From assembly GCA_006384855.1 (NCBI GenBank), contig VCJN01000610.1, positions 22,769 to 86,768 of the forward strand: a stretch of 64,000 nucleotides of DNA, in the 5' to 3' direction. Shown here in pieces: positions 46,186 to 57,511 of the stretch; position 1 is the stretch's first letter, and each line of letters begins with the position of its first letter. Origin of the DNA: Tetraselmis striata. Lineage: Eukaryota; Chlorophyta; Chlorodendrophyceae; Chlorodendrales; Chlorodendraceae. The notes beneath the pieces were generated by a model. It saw only the letters and a program-made list of their open reading frames with translations, did not search any database and was not told where the DNA came from. The position numbers were made by a program, and so were the translations under genes.

Positions 46186-46290
46186 CTCTGAGTACTGGTA
46201 CTCGCTACTCAGAGTACTGGTATTGGTACTGGTGGGGTACTGGTACTGGTACTGGTACTAGTACTAGTACTGGTACTAGTGCTCGCTACT
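46186..46290. repeat. GGTACT microsatellite
   Basis: Imperfect (TACTGG/TACTAG)n array with interspersed GCTCGCTACTC units. Non-coding. Confidence 0.9.
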
Positions 46291-46636
46291 CGCTGCTGGC
46301 AATGGAAAAAATAACTTTGGTACTTCAAAGCGATGGCAACGCAAACGCTCGCTGCTGGTACTTCAAAGCGCTGGCAATGCAACAGGAACATGGAACTGTA
46401 GGCCAGTGATATAGAACCCGTTCTTTTAAAATTTTCTGAAAAATCGACGCATCGTTGATTCAACTGTCAAGTTACTTCATAACTATATGCACATTGCACG
46501 TACCTCAAGCCCCCACTGCTACACATCTAAGTCAAGCATAAGATACATGATTGCATGCAAAACAACCTCCGCATAATCACGGCGGGCATGAACTTCTACA
46601 TACACCGCCCAGTGCCATTGTGCCACCCCAGAGTAC

Positions 46637-47092
46637 ATGCAGGCGCTGCGGCAGTGGATGTTCGACAGGCTCGGCATCACCGTCAACAACAAGAAGAGAA
46701 AGAACAAGAAGCAAGTCGTTGTCTCCATTGCCCAGAAGAAGGAGTCCTTCATCGGCGCAGAGTGCATGAAGCTTATCGCCAAGTACGACAAGGCGCTGGA
46801 GCACGTCTGGGAGACTTCCTCAACGGTAAGCGCCCCCGATGATGTGAAGGCGCAGACCGCCTGGGAAAACTGCAAGCATCTCTGGGAGCTGCTGCTGGAG
46901 CATGTGGACCCAGCGCGCGCACCTGGCACCACCCAGCTGCCACCTCTGCACATGCAGGAGGCTCGCGCACAACAAGTCAAGCACGTGGCAGAGAAATTCG
47001 TGCAGGCATTTGTCAATGTTGCAGGTGAGAATGACGCTGCCACCGTGTACTGCCACATTATGCGGTGCCACATCCCTGATTACCTAAGCTAG
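46637..47092 (+). CDS. Unknown ORF with C-terminal Cys/His motif, in the unassigned element
   Basis: About 150 codons with no internal stop: MQALRQWMFDRLGITVNNKK, KNKKQVVVSIAQKKESFIGA, then helical CMKLIAKYDKALEHVWETSS and AQTAWENCKHLWELLLEHVD. The end, AATVYCHIMRCHIPDYLS, has a C-H-x3-C-H pattern that could bind metal. Composition and clean frame suggest a real protein. The upstream frame from about 46555 (LRIITAGMNFYIHRPVPLCH) may be part of it. It resembles no standard transposase catalytic motif I can name; the gene is probably tied to the element's mobility. Confidence 0.5.
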   Translation: MQALRQWMFDRLGITVNNKKRKNKKQVVVSIAQKKESFIGAECMKLIAKYDKALEHVWETSSTVSAPDDVKAQTAWENCKHLWELLLEHVDPARAPGTTQLPPLHMQEARAQQVKHVAEKFVQAFVNVAGENDAATVYCHIMRCHIPDYLS

Positions 47093-47894
47093 TATGGCGA
47101 CCTGCTGAACTATGATTGCCACGGGTCTTAGCACGCTCACTTGTTGAGCGTGACCGTCAGAAAGACTGCCTACCGGAGGGGCGCTGCTGGGCACCCAGAG
47201 TTCAGGGTATGGGCAGGTCCTTGGCCGCATGAAAATTCGTGAAAGCCACCAACATGAGCTGCCCACACCACAGCGGCCGAAGCGTGGCCCACATGGCAAT
47301 AAGCGCGCTACGCCCACGTAGAGCCCCCCCCCCCCCCCCCCCCCCTCCCGGGCACCAAGCGGGCTGCGCCCACGGGAGCCGCAGCACCGCAGCCATTTCC
47401 CCCATAGAAACATTGTAATAGCTTTTTCATGACAAATGCGATCCAAAGTTTGAGAGATGTAGTGAAAATATTATAGCGCACGGCTAGCGCATGGCCGCCG
47501 CCTTCCTGTCAGCGAGCACCTTCTTTCCCTCGTGCACTCTCTTGCGTTGCTCTCTCTCAAGGCAGGTCTGGGCATCTTTAAGCATGCCGGCATTCCTGAG
47601 CATGCTGGGGGACTCCGTGTTGCTAATACCGCCGTACTTGCCTATCTACCGTCCCATCGGCACGCCGGGGCTTCCGACCGTATGGCTGCCTTGGGGTGGA
47701 AGAGCGCGGGTGACTGCCGGCTACCTGCTTGCACGGCCGGCAGAGCGTGCCGGCCGGTATCCTGAAGGGCGGGCCGGGCGGGGGCGGCAACAGATAAGTT
47801 AGGATGGCATGTAGGGAGTACGACTGGCATTTCTAGTTAATTGTAATTATCAACCACCCAACCCCGCCGCCATCGCACAGGCACGTTGCGGCGC
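47093..47894. other. Spacer inside the unassigned element
   Basis: Contains a poly-C run at about 47325-47345 and no supported gene. Confidence 0.4.
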
Positions 47895-48553
47895 TCACTT
47901 GTAGAGCAGGCCGGTGGGCTGTCCGCCACCGACGTCCGTGATGATGAAAGCCTCCGCCTCGGCGAGGCAGGGCAAGCAGTTAGCGGCACCGCGTTTGACG
48001 GTGCCGTGCTTGACGAGACGCTTCGGGGCCGTCAGGACGCGCCCGGTAGTCGGGGACCGCTCCAAATCGTCCTTATCGTCGCTCCCCTCGTACTCCCACT
48101 CCGACCCACTAACCCCCACGTCCTAGTCCTCATCCGAGGAGAGGTCCAGGAACCTGGTGCCGTCGTGGTTCGGGTAGCGGGGTTTAGTCCTGGCTGCGCG
48201 GCCGGGTTGGCTGCGGGTGGGTGCCACGCCCCCGCCGGTGCCATCCTCCCACTCGCGCATTGCCAAAGAAATACCCATCCACGAAAACTGGACTAGGGGA
48301 CTGTAAAACACACTAGGAGAGAATCCACTAGGCAAAAAGTTGCCTAATACACGTGGCTAGGTCCCCTGACCGTTAAAGACACTTTCCTAGGCGGAGTAAA
48401 GCAGCGGCATAGGTGCAAAGTTGAGGGATGTGGGTGGGAGGGCGTGCGCGCACTGTTCAGGGTCTTGAGGGTGGCCACGGAAATGCCGAACTGCTTGGCC
48501 TCTGAGGCCAGAGCATCCGCGCCAAGCAGCCGAAAGTCCCGTTTTGGGTCCAT
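47895..48553 (-). pseudogene. Unknown acidic ORF, minus strand, in the unassigned element
   Basis: Starts MDPKRDFRLLGADALASEAK, QFGISVATLKTLNSA. After a likely intron near 48300-48440 it reads FSWMGISLAMREWEDGTGGG, DGTRFLDLSSDED, one TAG (about 48123), then GSEWEYEGSDDKDDLERSPT and KHGTVKRGAANCLPCLAEAE up to GLLYK. A C-x2-C lies near the end. It is convergent to the 46637 ORF. No family recognised; the internal stop suggests decay or an unseen splice. Confidence 0.4.
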
Positions 48554-48765
48554 TGCGCTCCTGCAGGGGCCGGTGTTTCGGTTGGTGGCGAGGCGGTGAG
48601 TGGCTGTGACTGAGAATGTGGCAGGGTGACGAGTGGGTTGGCATGTACATGGCGCTGTGCCGCACCCGCACGCGTGCAGCTAAGTGGGCGGAAAACGGCA
48701 TTTTGGATATGACATATTCGGGCAGTTTTCGCACTACGGTACGGGTTACCGCGGGAAGCGATGTG

Positions 48766-49300
48766 TGAAGTTGACAACCGAGGCCATGAGGGCCCGGAAG
48801 TCATATTGATACTCGAAGGTAGAGCAAACACAATCAACTCGGCCCGCTCTACGAAAGCGTAAGCGACATCGGCAGGCAGCGGGACTCGCAAAGGGGCAGC
48901 CTCCATGCGACGTTACCTAAACAACGGGCCACGACGAGCGGCGGTGAGGTGCATGATGTCCTTAGCGATGGGGTCGATGTTGTGCAGCTCGGAGAACGTG
49001 TCGATGGCAAACATGTAGAGATGTAACGACTTGGCCCCAATGTGCCCCCGCTCACCAATCCAAGCGACGTACTGGACAATAGTAGCAGTGGTCGCTTCCA
49101 GCGGGCTGATGTTCTCAGAGTTGTGGCAGAACTCCGCGAACTGAGACGGTTGCCCGGCGTAGCGCTTGAGCGTTTGGGCGGTGAGGGAGCCGGAGAGTAG
49201 GTCGAATACCCGTTCTCCCAACTCGTCCGAGCCGAATGCTTCATGTAGACGGGACCGGAGGGAAGCAGCCCATGGAACAACATATTCGGCCTCGTCAATT
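48766..49300 (-). pseudogene. Tyrosine recombinase, N-terminal core-binding part
   Basis: Reads YVVPWAASLRSRLHEAFGSD, ELGERVFDLLSGSLTAQTLK, RYAGQPSQFAEFC, TIVQYVAWIGERGHIGAKSL, HLYMFAIDTFSELHNI: an all-helical SAM-like domain as found before the catalytic domain of phage-type integrases. A TAG follows GPLFR (48914-48916), and a frame change then leads to YQYDFRALMASVVNFTH, where the 3.67 kb insertion begins. Confidence 0.65.
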
Positions 49301-49328
49301 ATGTAAGATGACTTGAAGATGATGGACG

Positions 49329-49490
49329 ATGGCAGGCTCAGCTGCTACGGATGCTTTTATGCCTACTCGTGCACCACCCAAAGGGCGCAAATAACGGGTG
49401 AACTAGTAACCCGTACATCAGCAACGGTAGCCGGAAAAACGGTTGGGGAAAGGAGGAAACTCATAAACTAGTTTAGAGCAGTATCAATTG
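49329..49490 (+). repeat. Direct terminal repeat, right copy
   Basis: Same orientation as 44211-44390 and about 80% similar by eye, starting GGCAGGCTCAGCTG. It lies immediately upstream of the recombinase ORF. Confidence 0.75.
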
Positions 49491-51765
49491 ATTTCTTATT
49501 AGCGACTATTCTTCGCGTCGACGCGACGGAGAATCGTAGCAATTGATATTTCTTGCAAAGGAGGTATCTCGTATATAACGCGAGATAATCATTGTAATAT
49601 TATATTTGTAATAATATTGAGAACGGTCGCTTTATTATTATACCGGCAGTCTGATCTATTGTTAGTCAGAGCCACGTACGACGCGGCGCGGGGCCCCACA
49701 TATGGGGCCCATGCTTAAGGATTGTCAGCGGCTGGCGCCCACACTTGCAGCAGCAGAAATTGCCGAAACGTAGTTACAAGACGTTATTGGTCGTTACACC
49801 TCACGGGCCGCCGTCTGACGTCGAGTAGCCGGGCCGGCGGGCCGCTTTCCAACGGACTACTGCGTTGCCTACAGAAAGGTGGAGCGGTTGTAGGCGGGCA
49901 AAACGTCAACAAGATGTACACATGGGTGTTAAAACATCCCGTAGCATGCATACTGAGCGGGCGCGATTGTTGATCTTGCTGTTGGTGGCCGACCACGCGG
50001 GTCGCGGGGCGGGGGGGGGGGGGGGGGGGGGGTCAGTGCCACCCTCGATTGGAAGCCACATGGTTTGCAATCCCCGGGAGTATACTCGCACTGGTACGGG
50101 GATTGGCCAGGATTCGCCCGTCGTCGCCTCGTTAGACTATAAGATATATTTTGCCGACTTTGGAGATGTGGTGCGTGACAGTGGCGGCGAAATGATGTTT
50201 TTGGAAGAGGCGGTACGGCCACGCGTGCGTCGCGCGCTCTCCGCCTAAGCATGCGGCGTTACGAATAATTTAATTGATGGTTCAACGCATGCAGACAGCT
50301 GATGCGACGGTGGAACCAGCTAGAGAAGCGTTGCCCTACCTCCAAGGGCGTAACAACCGCAGGAGCGCCGGAAGAGGAAGATCGACAAGACGAAAAACCT
50401 AAACCCCGATTGTTACACATGCCCTCCAAAAACACCTTGTTACCGGGAAATGTTCTAGCTAGGCTGCGACCTTGTGGTGGCGAAGGTCGTCTTAAATTAG
50501 TTTTCGCGCCATCCACTACCTATACGAACATCATGATGTAGTGCCATACATTACTACGTCGGAACTTTGTCGCTAGCTAGCATGCTGAGTTCCGCCATAA
50601 CATGTCGCGCACACGGCAGGGATTGCCGCAGCGCGGGTCTTTGCTTGCGTGCATGGTACCTTGGGCGGCATTCTCTTTGCCGGTGTGCATACGGCCAAGT
50701 CTGCTGCGTGTGCTCGTGTTCATTCCGCTTCCTCTTGTTTTGATACTTCCGCCACTACTTCGCAGTTGCCGTTTGTAGTGGCCGTGACCTAGTGCATTTT
50801 CGGGTGATTTCCCGATCGCCTTTTTCTAGGCCATATAAAAATAACAGTGCCATGATACTATGGTACTTGCGCATAATGGGCCCCGCACATACGTGGCTCA
50901 GTGACATATCACGGAATGGTTGCCGCCGGCGCTACTGGTCGCTATAAAGATATATTCTATATATGCTATGATATTCGGGCAGCTAATGGCCCCACGGCTA
51001 ACTACTTTCATCAGTGGCGAAATAAAATGAAAAGTCGCTATTGCAAATATGAAATATGGCGACGACTAATACCGTAGTAGCGACTGATACATTACGTCCA
51101 GTGAGGCAGAAGTTACGTTCGGCAAACGAAAGCGGCGCGGGGCGCGCGCCCATCGGAGGAATGTAGGAGATCTCCGACCATTCAGGCCGCTTCGCTGGAG
51201 GAAGTTGCGCCGGTAGTATTCGCGCCAAGTTACGATCGTTAAACGATTCGGGCGGGCGGCGCGCGCTTGTCAGGCGAATTCGAACGGGCGAGCGGGGCGC
51301 GGGGCGCGGGATGGCGGGACGTGGGCGGCGGCGGCTCTGCGGGCAACCTCCATTGGTGCCTCGATCGACACGGGTCAGCGAGCCTCCGCCCACTCCCGCT
51401 CTGCTCCAACCACGCCCCGCCGCGGCGTATAGCACGATATGTTCGCCCACTCCGCCGACTCAGATGCGGAATCGGACGAGATGGGGGTTTTGGGTCCGGT
51501 CACGATCGCGCAAATAGTATCCGACAAGGAGGAGGTTGCCAATTGTCTTTCTCGGCGCCTCTGCATGTTCGCCCACTCCGGCGCGCCAATATGCTTGGCA
51601 AAGAGGGGTACCCTACGCTAGCTTGGAATATGAATGTGGGTCAACAGAATTAAGCCCCCCCCCCCCCTCCGCCCCAAATTATCGCAACTCTTGATGGTTC
51701 AAGCGCCTCAGCCGTCCTTGTATCTCCCTCAAATGCTGTGATGTTATGTATCTCTGCTGTGCAGG
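49491..51765. other. Gene-poor stretch
   Basis: A 60-codon frame at 51439-51621 (FAHSADSDAESDEMGVLGPV) could be an accessory ORF of the Harbinger-like element but is unproven. G-runs lie at about 50010-50031 and a C-run at about 51656-51667. Nothing else recognised. Confidence 0.35.
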
Positions 51766-52541
51766 TGGATCTTTTCTGTCCACGGTCCCTTTGCTGGGGG
51801 TCATACTGACAAAACCATAGTGAGAGATGACCGGTTCATAAGTGAGATGCGTGCTCGCGGATTGATTCTTTCCGCTTGCTATGTTGGTTCCCTCATGCCG
51901 AGGGAATGTTGAGGTTGTCGGCTTGCGGACGTATATATACGTTTGATGGCAGCCTGCGCGAACACAAGGGTGCACATGCCATCAACGCCGGGAGCTACCA
52001 CATCAGTAGGAGAGTCAAGTCAGCGGGGGTTGCTGGCGCTCTCAGTAGCGAAAGTGTGCGAAAGGACTCGGAATGTGTATTTGGGATCAAGAAAAGGTGG
52101 TGTTTTGTGAAGGTGTGATATAATGACGGGCCACGCGCGCGGCTGGCAGCGCCGTAATACGACACTTGTATGTGTGTCTGTGTGATGCGTCGGTGATGGC
52201 AGCCCGTATGCATATATACATATGCCGCTCGCGCTGTGTTGTGCGCCGAATGATAATATGTAAATGTGTGCGTAATGTAGTCCTACGATGGCCTCAACAC
52301 TATAAGGGAGCGTGATGATGATTGGGAGCCACTGGAGATGGACGCCATGAGGGGGACAGCATCTGCAGCTGTGGAAATGATCAAGGAGCAAATGCAGATG
52401 GACGCCAACCCGGAGGTTGGGACACATCTCAGTGTAGTAGGTCGACATCCAGAATCAGCAGAGGAGGTAGCGCCGGATGACGACCACACCGATACGCAGG
52501 AGGCCATAGTGAGCATATCAGCTACATTCCCAGAAAGATGA
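51766..52541 (+). pseudogene. PIF/Harbinger-like transposase remnant
   Basis: After a plausible acceptor (TGCAG, 51764) the frame reads WIFSVHGPFAGGHTDKTIVR, DDRFISEMRARGLILSACYV and stops at 51910-51912. A second frame (51876-52118) ends SVRKDSECVFGIKKRWCFVK, which matches the S-x-R-K-D-V-E-C-x-F-G-x-L-K signature near the C-terminus of DDE_4/plant-transposon (PF04827-like) transposases. A last exon at 52284-52541 opens YDGLNTIRERDDDWEPLEMD. At least one frameshift and stop inactivate it. The catalytic Asp/Glu triad cannot be assigned confidently. Confidence 0.6.
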
Positions 52542-52793
52542 TGTTGTGCAAGCTGAAGCATGCAAGCTGAAGCTGAAGCATGTGCATGTTAGTGTGTGAC
52601 AGGCCTGTGAATGGCTGCCCAAGGCCATGGCATGATACTCTGTGAAAAGTGTCTACATATATTTAGGGTTGGGATGCTGCAATGGATGGTGCCTCTTGTG
52701 ACATTCTTTCCTACTTTGGGGGGGGGGGGGGGGGGAGGGGGGGGGGCTATGCTAATTAATCCATGAACAAATTGCCGGCCCGGCAGCAGCCTT

Positions 52794-53576
52794 GTCTTGC
52801 AGCATCTGCCCTACAGTGGCAGGGTGGCAGTCAGAGGGAGCATGATAGCTGTGATCCATAGGGGCCGGGTTGGCTTGGGGGGCGGGAGGAGCCTCATCCT
52901 CTTCTTCCAAATTCTTCATGAGGACCTGCATAGCCTTGTCCCTCTACTGCGTATTGCCATGCTTCAGCAAGAGTTGTGCAATCATATCTTGTTGTTGGAA
53001 AGTGCGGAGGCATTAGAATTGGATGCCTTCTTCTGCTCTCCGAAATGCTGTGCCATGAGATTGTGAGCGGCCTCAATCCTCTCCCCCTCACGACGAGCCC
53101 TCTTATCAAGCTCGCGTTGAGTGGCGCGGCCTGTGGCTGGACCTGGGCCGGGGGGGGGGGTGTACCGCCGAGGCGGAACCCGCCAATGTTCTTGCCGTTG
53201 GGCAGATGGCCGAATAGACGAAAGTACTCACGGGCGGGCTCGGTCCAAGCTGTAGGGATCGGCTTGCCCCGTACTCGGGCCATGGCCATCACCGATGCCG
53301 TCTTCACACGCAGCTTCAGCTTCGGGGGAGACAAGGACTGGTGAGGCGTCGGTGATGGCGACGTCAGCGTCGGTCTCGCGCTTGTCCCACGTCGTCGTCG
53401 TCCAATAAGGCATCTTCAGCAGCAGCATGGGCAGCATCGCGCGCAGCGACTGCAGGGGGCGACTCGACCATCCGCGCACAAGCCTTGTCGACCAGGTCAA
53501 CGAAGGAGGAAGGAGCAGTTGCGGGGTCGGTGGTGTGTGGTGCTGGCATCCTGGGAGCTGCGTGACGCCTCGTTGA
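52794..53576 (-). pseudogene. Second ORF of the Harbinger-like element (decayed)
   Basis: Minus-strand pieces in order: SFVDLVDKACARMVESPPAV (53510-53450), WTEPAREYFRLFGHLPNGKN and IGGFRLGG (53250-53150), then a Gln-rich helical stretch TFQQQDMIAQLLLKHGN, DKAMQVLMKNLEEEDEAPP with stops. It is convergent to the transposase. PIF/Harbinger elements normally carry a second DNA-binding ORF, which fits, but no Myb/SANT motif could be shown. Confidence 0.35.
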
Positions 53577-54339
53577 CCTGACTGCGCGCAGTCATCAGGC
53601 GTGTCAGGACCTTGACCGGGCGGGGGGGGGGGGGGGGGGGCACAAGCCGGTGCGTCGCCTGCACCGCGAAAGGCGGGCGTGTTGGCACGCTTCGGGACGT
53701 ACGGCGGTGGTACGGAAGCTGCGAGGGGGGGGGGGGGGGGGGGGGGGGGGAGGGGGCGGGGGGATGCGCGATGGCGCCTGATGGGCTCACCTGATGTCTT
53801 TTGTCGGAGGAAATGGCTTTCGTCGGAGATCTCCGACGAAACGGCTGACGGCTGGAGGAAATGACTCCTCCGACCATTTTCCGACGATGTTACAGGGCGT
53901 GAGACCGCTTCGTCTGACGATCGTAACTTGGGGGGTCGCGCGTCCCATTTCCTATAGCCGGGTTATCCGCGCGTGTCCGGTACGATTCTATGACCCCGGA
54001 CGTTTCGTTTGAAGATCGTAACTTCTGCATGAGAAAAGATTATCGGGTTCAAGTCCCCCCCTCTACCCCGCCCCCCCTCAGAAGTTCTGTAGCTGGGTAT
54101 TGCAATGTGCAAAGTGGGGGACTTCCAGTTGTGCATGTGTGTGTATCAACAATGTGCATGTGCTGGGGTGTTGAGAGCCAACATGTTGCAGATAACGACG
54201 CGGCAATGGGCACAATGGGCAGCTGCATGCCGCGACATAGCGACGGCGGCGGCGGCGGCGAATGCTAACAAGAAGGTTGCGGCCGTCAAGTACTGCCAAT
54301 GTACTGGCTACACCATATTCCACTTTATCCTGAACACCC

Positions 54340-54370
<31 letters not shown>

Positions 54371-56017
54371 ACACACCCACCCACCCGCCCGCCGCCCGCC
54401 GGATTCTGGCCATTTTGGGTCTAAGCTAAACCGGATCATCTTCTTTTATACTGATTTATATTTGATGAAAAATAAAAATAATTGTGCTAATAATGCTAGT
54501 CGCTAATTGCTCGATATAGTCCTGATGAACGCGAGTGATCGGGCAGCCGAGCGTGCAGGAGGAGTGCTAGCAAAATAAATAATACGAGCACAAAGAATGA
54601 TCGATGATTCATCCGACATCTGGTATCCCGTACCAGCTGGGTATGCCCGTTCGTACCTCATCCAAGCAGCGGCGGGCGGTACGTACAACGTTGTACTAGC
54701 GACTGATCCTTACATGGTGATAGGCGCGGTTAGAATCCTCGTAGAGGAGATGTAGTAACGATCAATATTACGGGAAGTTGTCTGTAGTTAGGTTGGTTTT
54801 TGTCCTCAGCACAGCAGGTGGCATCGGGTTACATGGACGATCGACGTCCGTACAGCTCGTCCGATGGGCGTGGCGCCAGAACCCTACTGGTAAAAAGTGG
54901 CCGCACGTTGTAGGCACGACTCCGGCGGAGGGGACACGTGAGGCAAGTCCTGAATATAGTCGCTAAAGTAGTGTAGTCGGAAACCGGACGGATATATCGC
55001 GGTTTTATCGAGGACCTTTCTGATTGCCTTTTATTTTGGTGATTTCCGATATCGCCTTCTGCTGCTAGCTCATGTAAATAATATATCGCGGTTCGATGTG
55101 TTCGTGAAAGGGAGAGCGAGTAGAGAATGCACGGAAAGTACTGAGGAAGGAAAAAGCCGACATTTTTAAAGCAAACGCTTGAATCATGGCGTGTAGTGTT
55201 CGGTTCGCAGAGCCACTCTGCCAGTATACTTCCCCTACCTCTTGGTTGGGTTGAGCGGAGGAAAAGGAGAGCCGCGTCCGAAATTGCCTGGAATACGCGA
55301 GAACTGATACCGGTTACAATACGGTTTTATCACGGATTTTTAGGCGTCCGTCCTCCGTCCGTCCTCCGTCCTCCAGTGCTGCGTCTTCGCGTATGAACCG
55401 TCATACGTTCGATCTGTGCTCGTTTGATTTCTAGGCACACCTCCGAAGACGGCAAGATTCTGAATGGATGCGCGTGTATTCTAGCCCAGGCACGTCATGT
55501 ATTCGTCTGAAACGCCAAAATAACGCGGTACCGCAGCGCGTTTTTACTGCTGAATCAGCAAGCGAGACTCGCCCTCTATATTTATACAGCGACTATATAC
55601 ACGGTGGTCCGAGGATATGCTGTAACATGATGCTGTAAAAAGGGGTCGCCGCGGTGCGGGGGCAGTCCGCCGACCCGGGGCCCGGCGTCCGTCGACGGAC
55701 GGGCGACGGTCGAACGACGGCGTCCGGCGTCCGGTGCCGGTACAGGCGGCGGGCGTGGCGATTCGCGCCGTGCCCGCCCCGTAGACCTGACGACCGGCCC
55801 GACCTGCGCGGCCTCGTGCGGGATGCGGGCCGCCTGTAGGCGGCTTGTACTGTATTGCTGATCATCTTGCAGTGCTGTTTTTTTTTTTTTTTGGGTAATA
55901 CAACTTTTAGAGGTGGGTTGGCGGGTACCGGCCTTTTTGTAATGCACACCAGTAGTCAGCGGCCCGCTTTTACGCGGCTTGCAGATTTAATCTGTTTTAC
56001 AAAATAATACGTCTCTT
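53577..56017. other. Gene-poor stretch with homopolymers
   Basis: G-runs at about 53621-53640 and 53726-53757, a poly-C/(AC)n tract at about 54338-54376, and a GC-rich block with CGTCCG/GACGG units at 55650-55830. No supported gene. Confidence 0.4.
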
Positions 56018-56815
56018 TTGACCTGGGGTATATATGTCCAGGCGTCCTATGCGTCAAACCCGTTGCCACAGTACGGTGTGGGTGTCCCCGCGGGGGTTGT
56101 GGCCGGGTTGCACATTATGATACAATTACGCACCCGAGTATTTCCCACTGCCCGCCGATTGGCCCGGATTCATGCCATGCCTGAGCGGTTCCTTGAACAC
56201 TGCCCTGCATGTGGCGGAGGTGAATCTGAGACTATCGAACATATGTTGGTGGAGTGCCCGCGGTGGGGGTATCACCGTCATAATTTTGGGTTGTTGGTTC
56301 CGGAGTTCAGGGATTTTATTAGTAGTCAGGTTACTGCGTCAACACCTGAGGACTTAACTGCCTTTATTTTGGGCGGGGTCCCCCCCTCCCTTCACGGCGC
56401 CCTGGATTTTACTGGGAATGGGAAATTTTTCCAGCTGTGGCGTCGGGCCCTCCCTCACATTGCCTTTTTTGTTGCACATGTTTCGCACTCCCGAAATGCT
56501 TTGCTCCGCGGGTTGGGGCTTGCCCCAACTCGCATTACTCGAATGGGCCGACGCCCAAACGGGTAGGGCGGACCTTTCGTGGTCAGTGCCGGGTATTTTG
56601 ATGGCAGTGTTTTAGACGGTGATCCAACAGTGTTGGAAATTCCGTCACTGGCCTCCAATTAGTCTTGCGAAATGCTTCGGCAATTTGCTTGATGACTATA
56701 ACGGAGCGTCGCCTACCCAGGGCTTTCCGTAACTGGATTGCTGCCTAAACGGCCGTCGTAGAGACGCTGCAAGGGTTTCACTGGTGCCAGTCCTGTCCCG
56801 GGGGCGAAAAAAAAA
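56018..56815 (+). mobile_element. LINE 3' portion: RT C-terminal zinc-finger domain and 3' UTR
   Basis: The frame 56018-56566 contains LRTRVFPTARRLARIHAMPE, CPACGGGESETIEHMLVECP: the C-x2-C ... H-x4-C zinc finger (zf-RVT type) at the end of many non-LTR retrotransposon ORF2 proteins. It continues FRDFISSQVTASTPEDLTAF and ends PNG-stop. The 3' UTR runs to an A-rich end near 56815. No RT core is present, so the copy is 5'-truncated, as is usual for LINE insertions. The same 3' end recurs at 36148-36516. Confidence 0.8.
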
Positions 56816-57084
56816 AGTCTCTTTTGAAAAATAAATAACTGACGGAAAAAAAATTACTGGCGGAAAAAAAAATTACTGACAAATCTAACGCTAATAAAAG
56901 CATTATTACCCGGAAACAACAGTATTACAAGATCAACACTCCAAGCCGGCTAAAAGCGGCCCGCATCCCGCACCACGCTCAAGTGCTCAACCCAAGAGGT
57001 AGGGGCACCTCCACAAATCCCCGGCGCGAAGCGCCGCTTAGTATGATAGGATACCGGTGTTTTTTGTTTGGAGGTATTATTGGT

Positions 57085-57170
57085 CATTTTTTCCCGCCCC
57101 CGGGACAGGACTGGCACCAGTGAAACCCCTGCACCGTCTCTACGACGGCCGTTTCACGGCATCTTTCGTT
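57085..57170 (-). mobile_element. LINE 3' end scrap in inverse orientation
   Basis: TTTTTCCCGCCCCCGGGACA, GGACTGGCACCAGTGAAACC and CTACGACGGCCGTTT are the reverse complement of the last ~80 bp of the LINE at 56018-56815, including its A-rich end. Confidence 0.75.
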
Positions 57171-57511
57171 TCATGGCCATCTTGCTAATTGTAGAGGTTT
57201 AGAATACACCGGGGCCTATGTCCTCGTACGCGCGCGTACGCGGTGAACTCCGGACGCTTCGGCTTCTCACTCAAAAAATCAAAATTAGTCGAACGCATAT
57301 TAGCTGACTGCACGCATCATAAGACGCTCCGTTACGCAGCCGGGCGAACCACGTTCTGCTTTTGCGCGAGTTCCCACTCACGCAAAGCACCTAGACTCTC
57401 GCAGTTTAGCTAGTGAACATCTCTACCCACCCTCGTCGACTCCAAAGCCAACGACCACCCGTACATGTACATGTGTCGACTACTTGTACATGTACCCGTC
57501 CGTGAGCTACT

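Larger units (their letters stand above)
45090..48760. mobile_element. Unassigned 3.67 kb element with 28-bp terminal inverted repeats
   Basis: The left end CGCTTCCCGCGGTAACCCGT continues ACCGTAGT (45090-45117) and is exactly reverse-complemented at 48733-48760. Similarity continues imperfectly inward (CCGAATAC against CCGAATAT). Joining the outside flanks restores tyrosine-recombinase sequence nearly in frame (VVNFTH then VRMFFAMG), so this segment is an insertion in that gene. Inside are plus-strand ORFs at 45572-45889 and 46637-47092 and a minus-strand ORF at 48553-47895. No known transposase motif was recognised. The target duplication is not resolved; both flanks have a CACA-type sequence just outside the repeats. 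Confidence 0.55.
44211..49490 (-). mobile_element. Tyrosine-recombinase element with direct terminal repeats, interrupted by a second element
   Basis: Direct repeats of about 170 bp (44211-44390, 49329-49490) flank a minus-strand tyrosine recombinase whose N-terminal part (49300 to about 48766) and catalytic part (about 45085-44536) are in the right order. Without the 3.67 kb insert (45090-48760) the element would be about 1.6 kb: repeat, recombinase, repeat. No reverse transcriptase is present, unlike complete DIRS, Ngaro or PAT elements. It could be a Crypton-like element or an RT-less derivative. Frameshifts show it is not active. Confidence 0.6.

Noticed and set aside
47886..48296. 136-codon plus-strand ORF
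   Set aside because: Shadow of the acidic minus-strand ORF, which has better protein-like composition.
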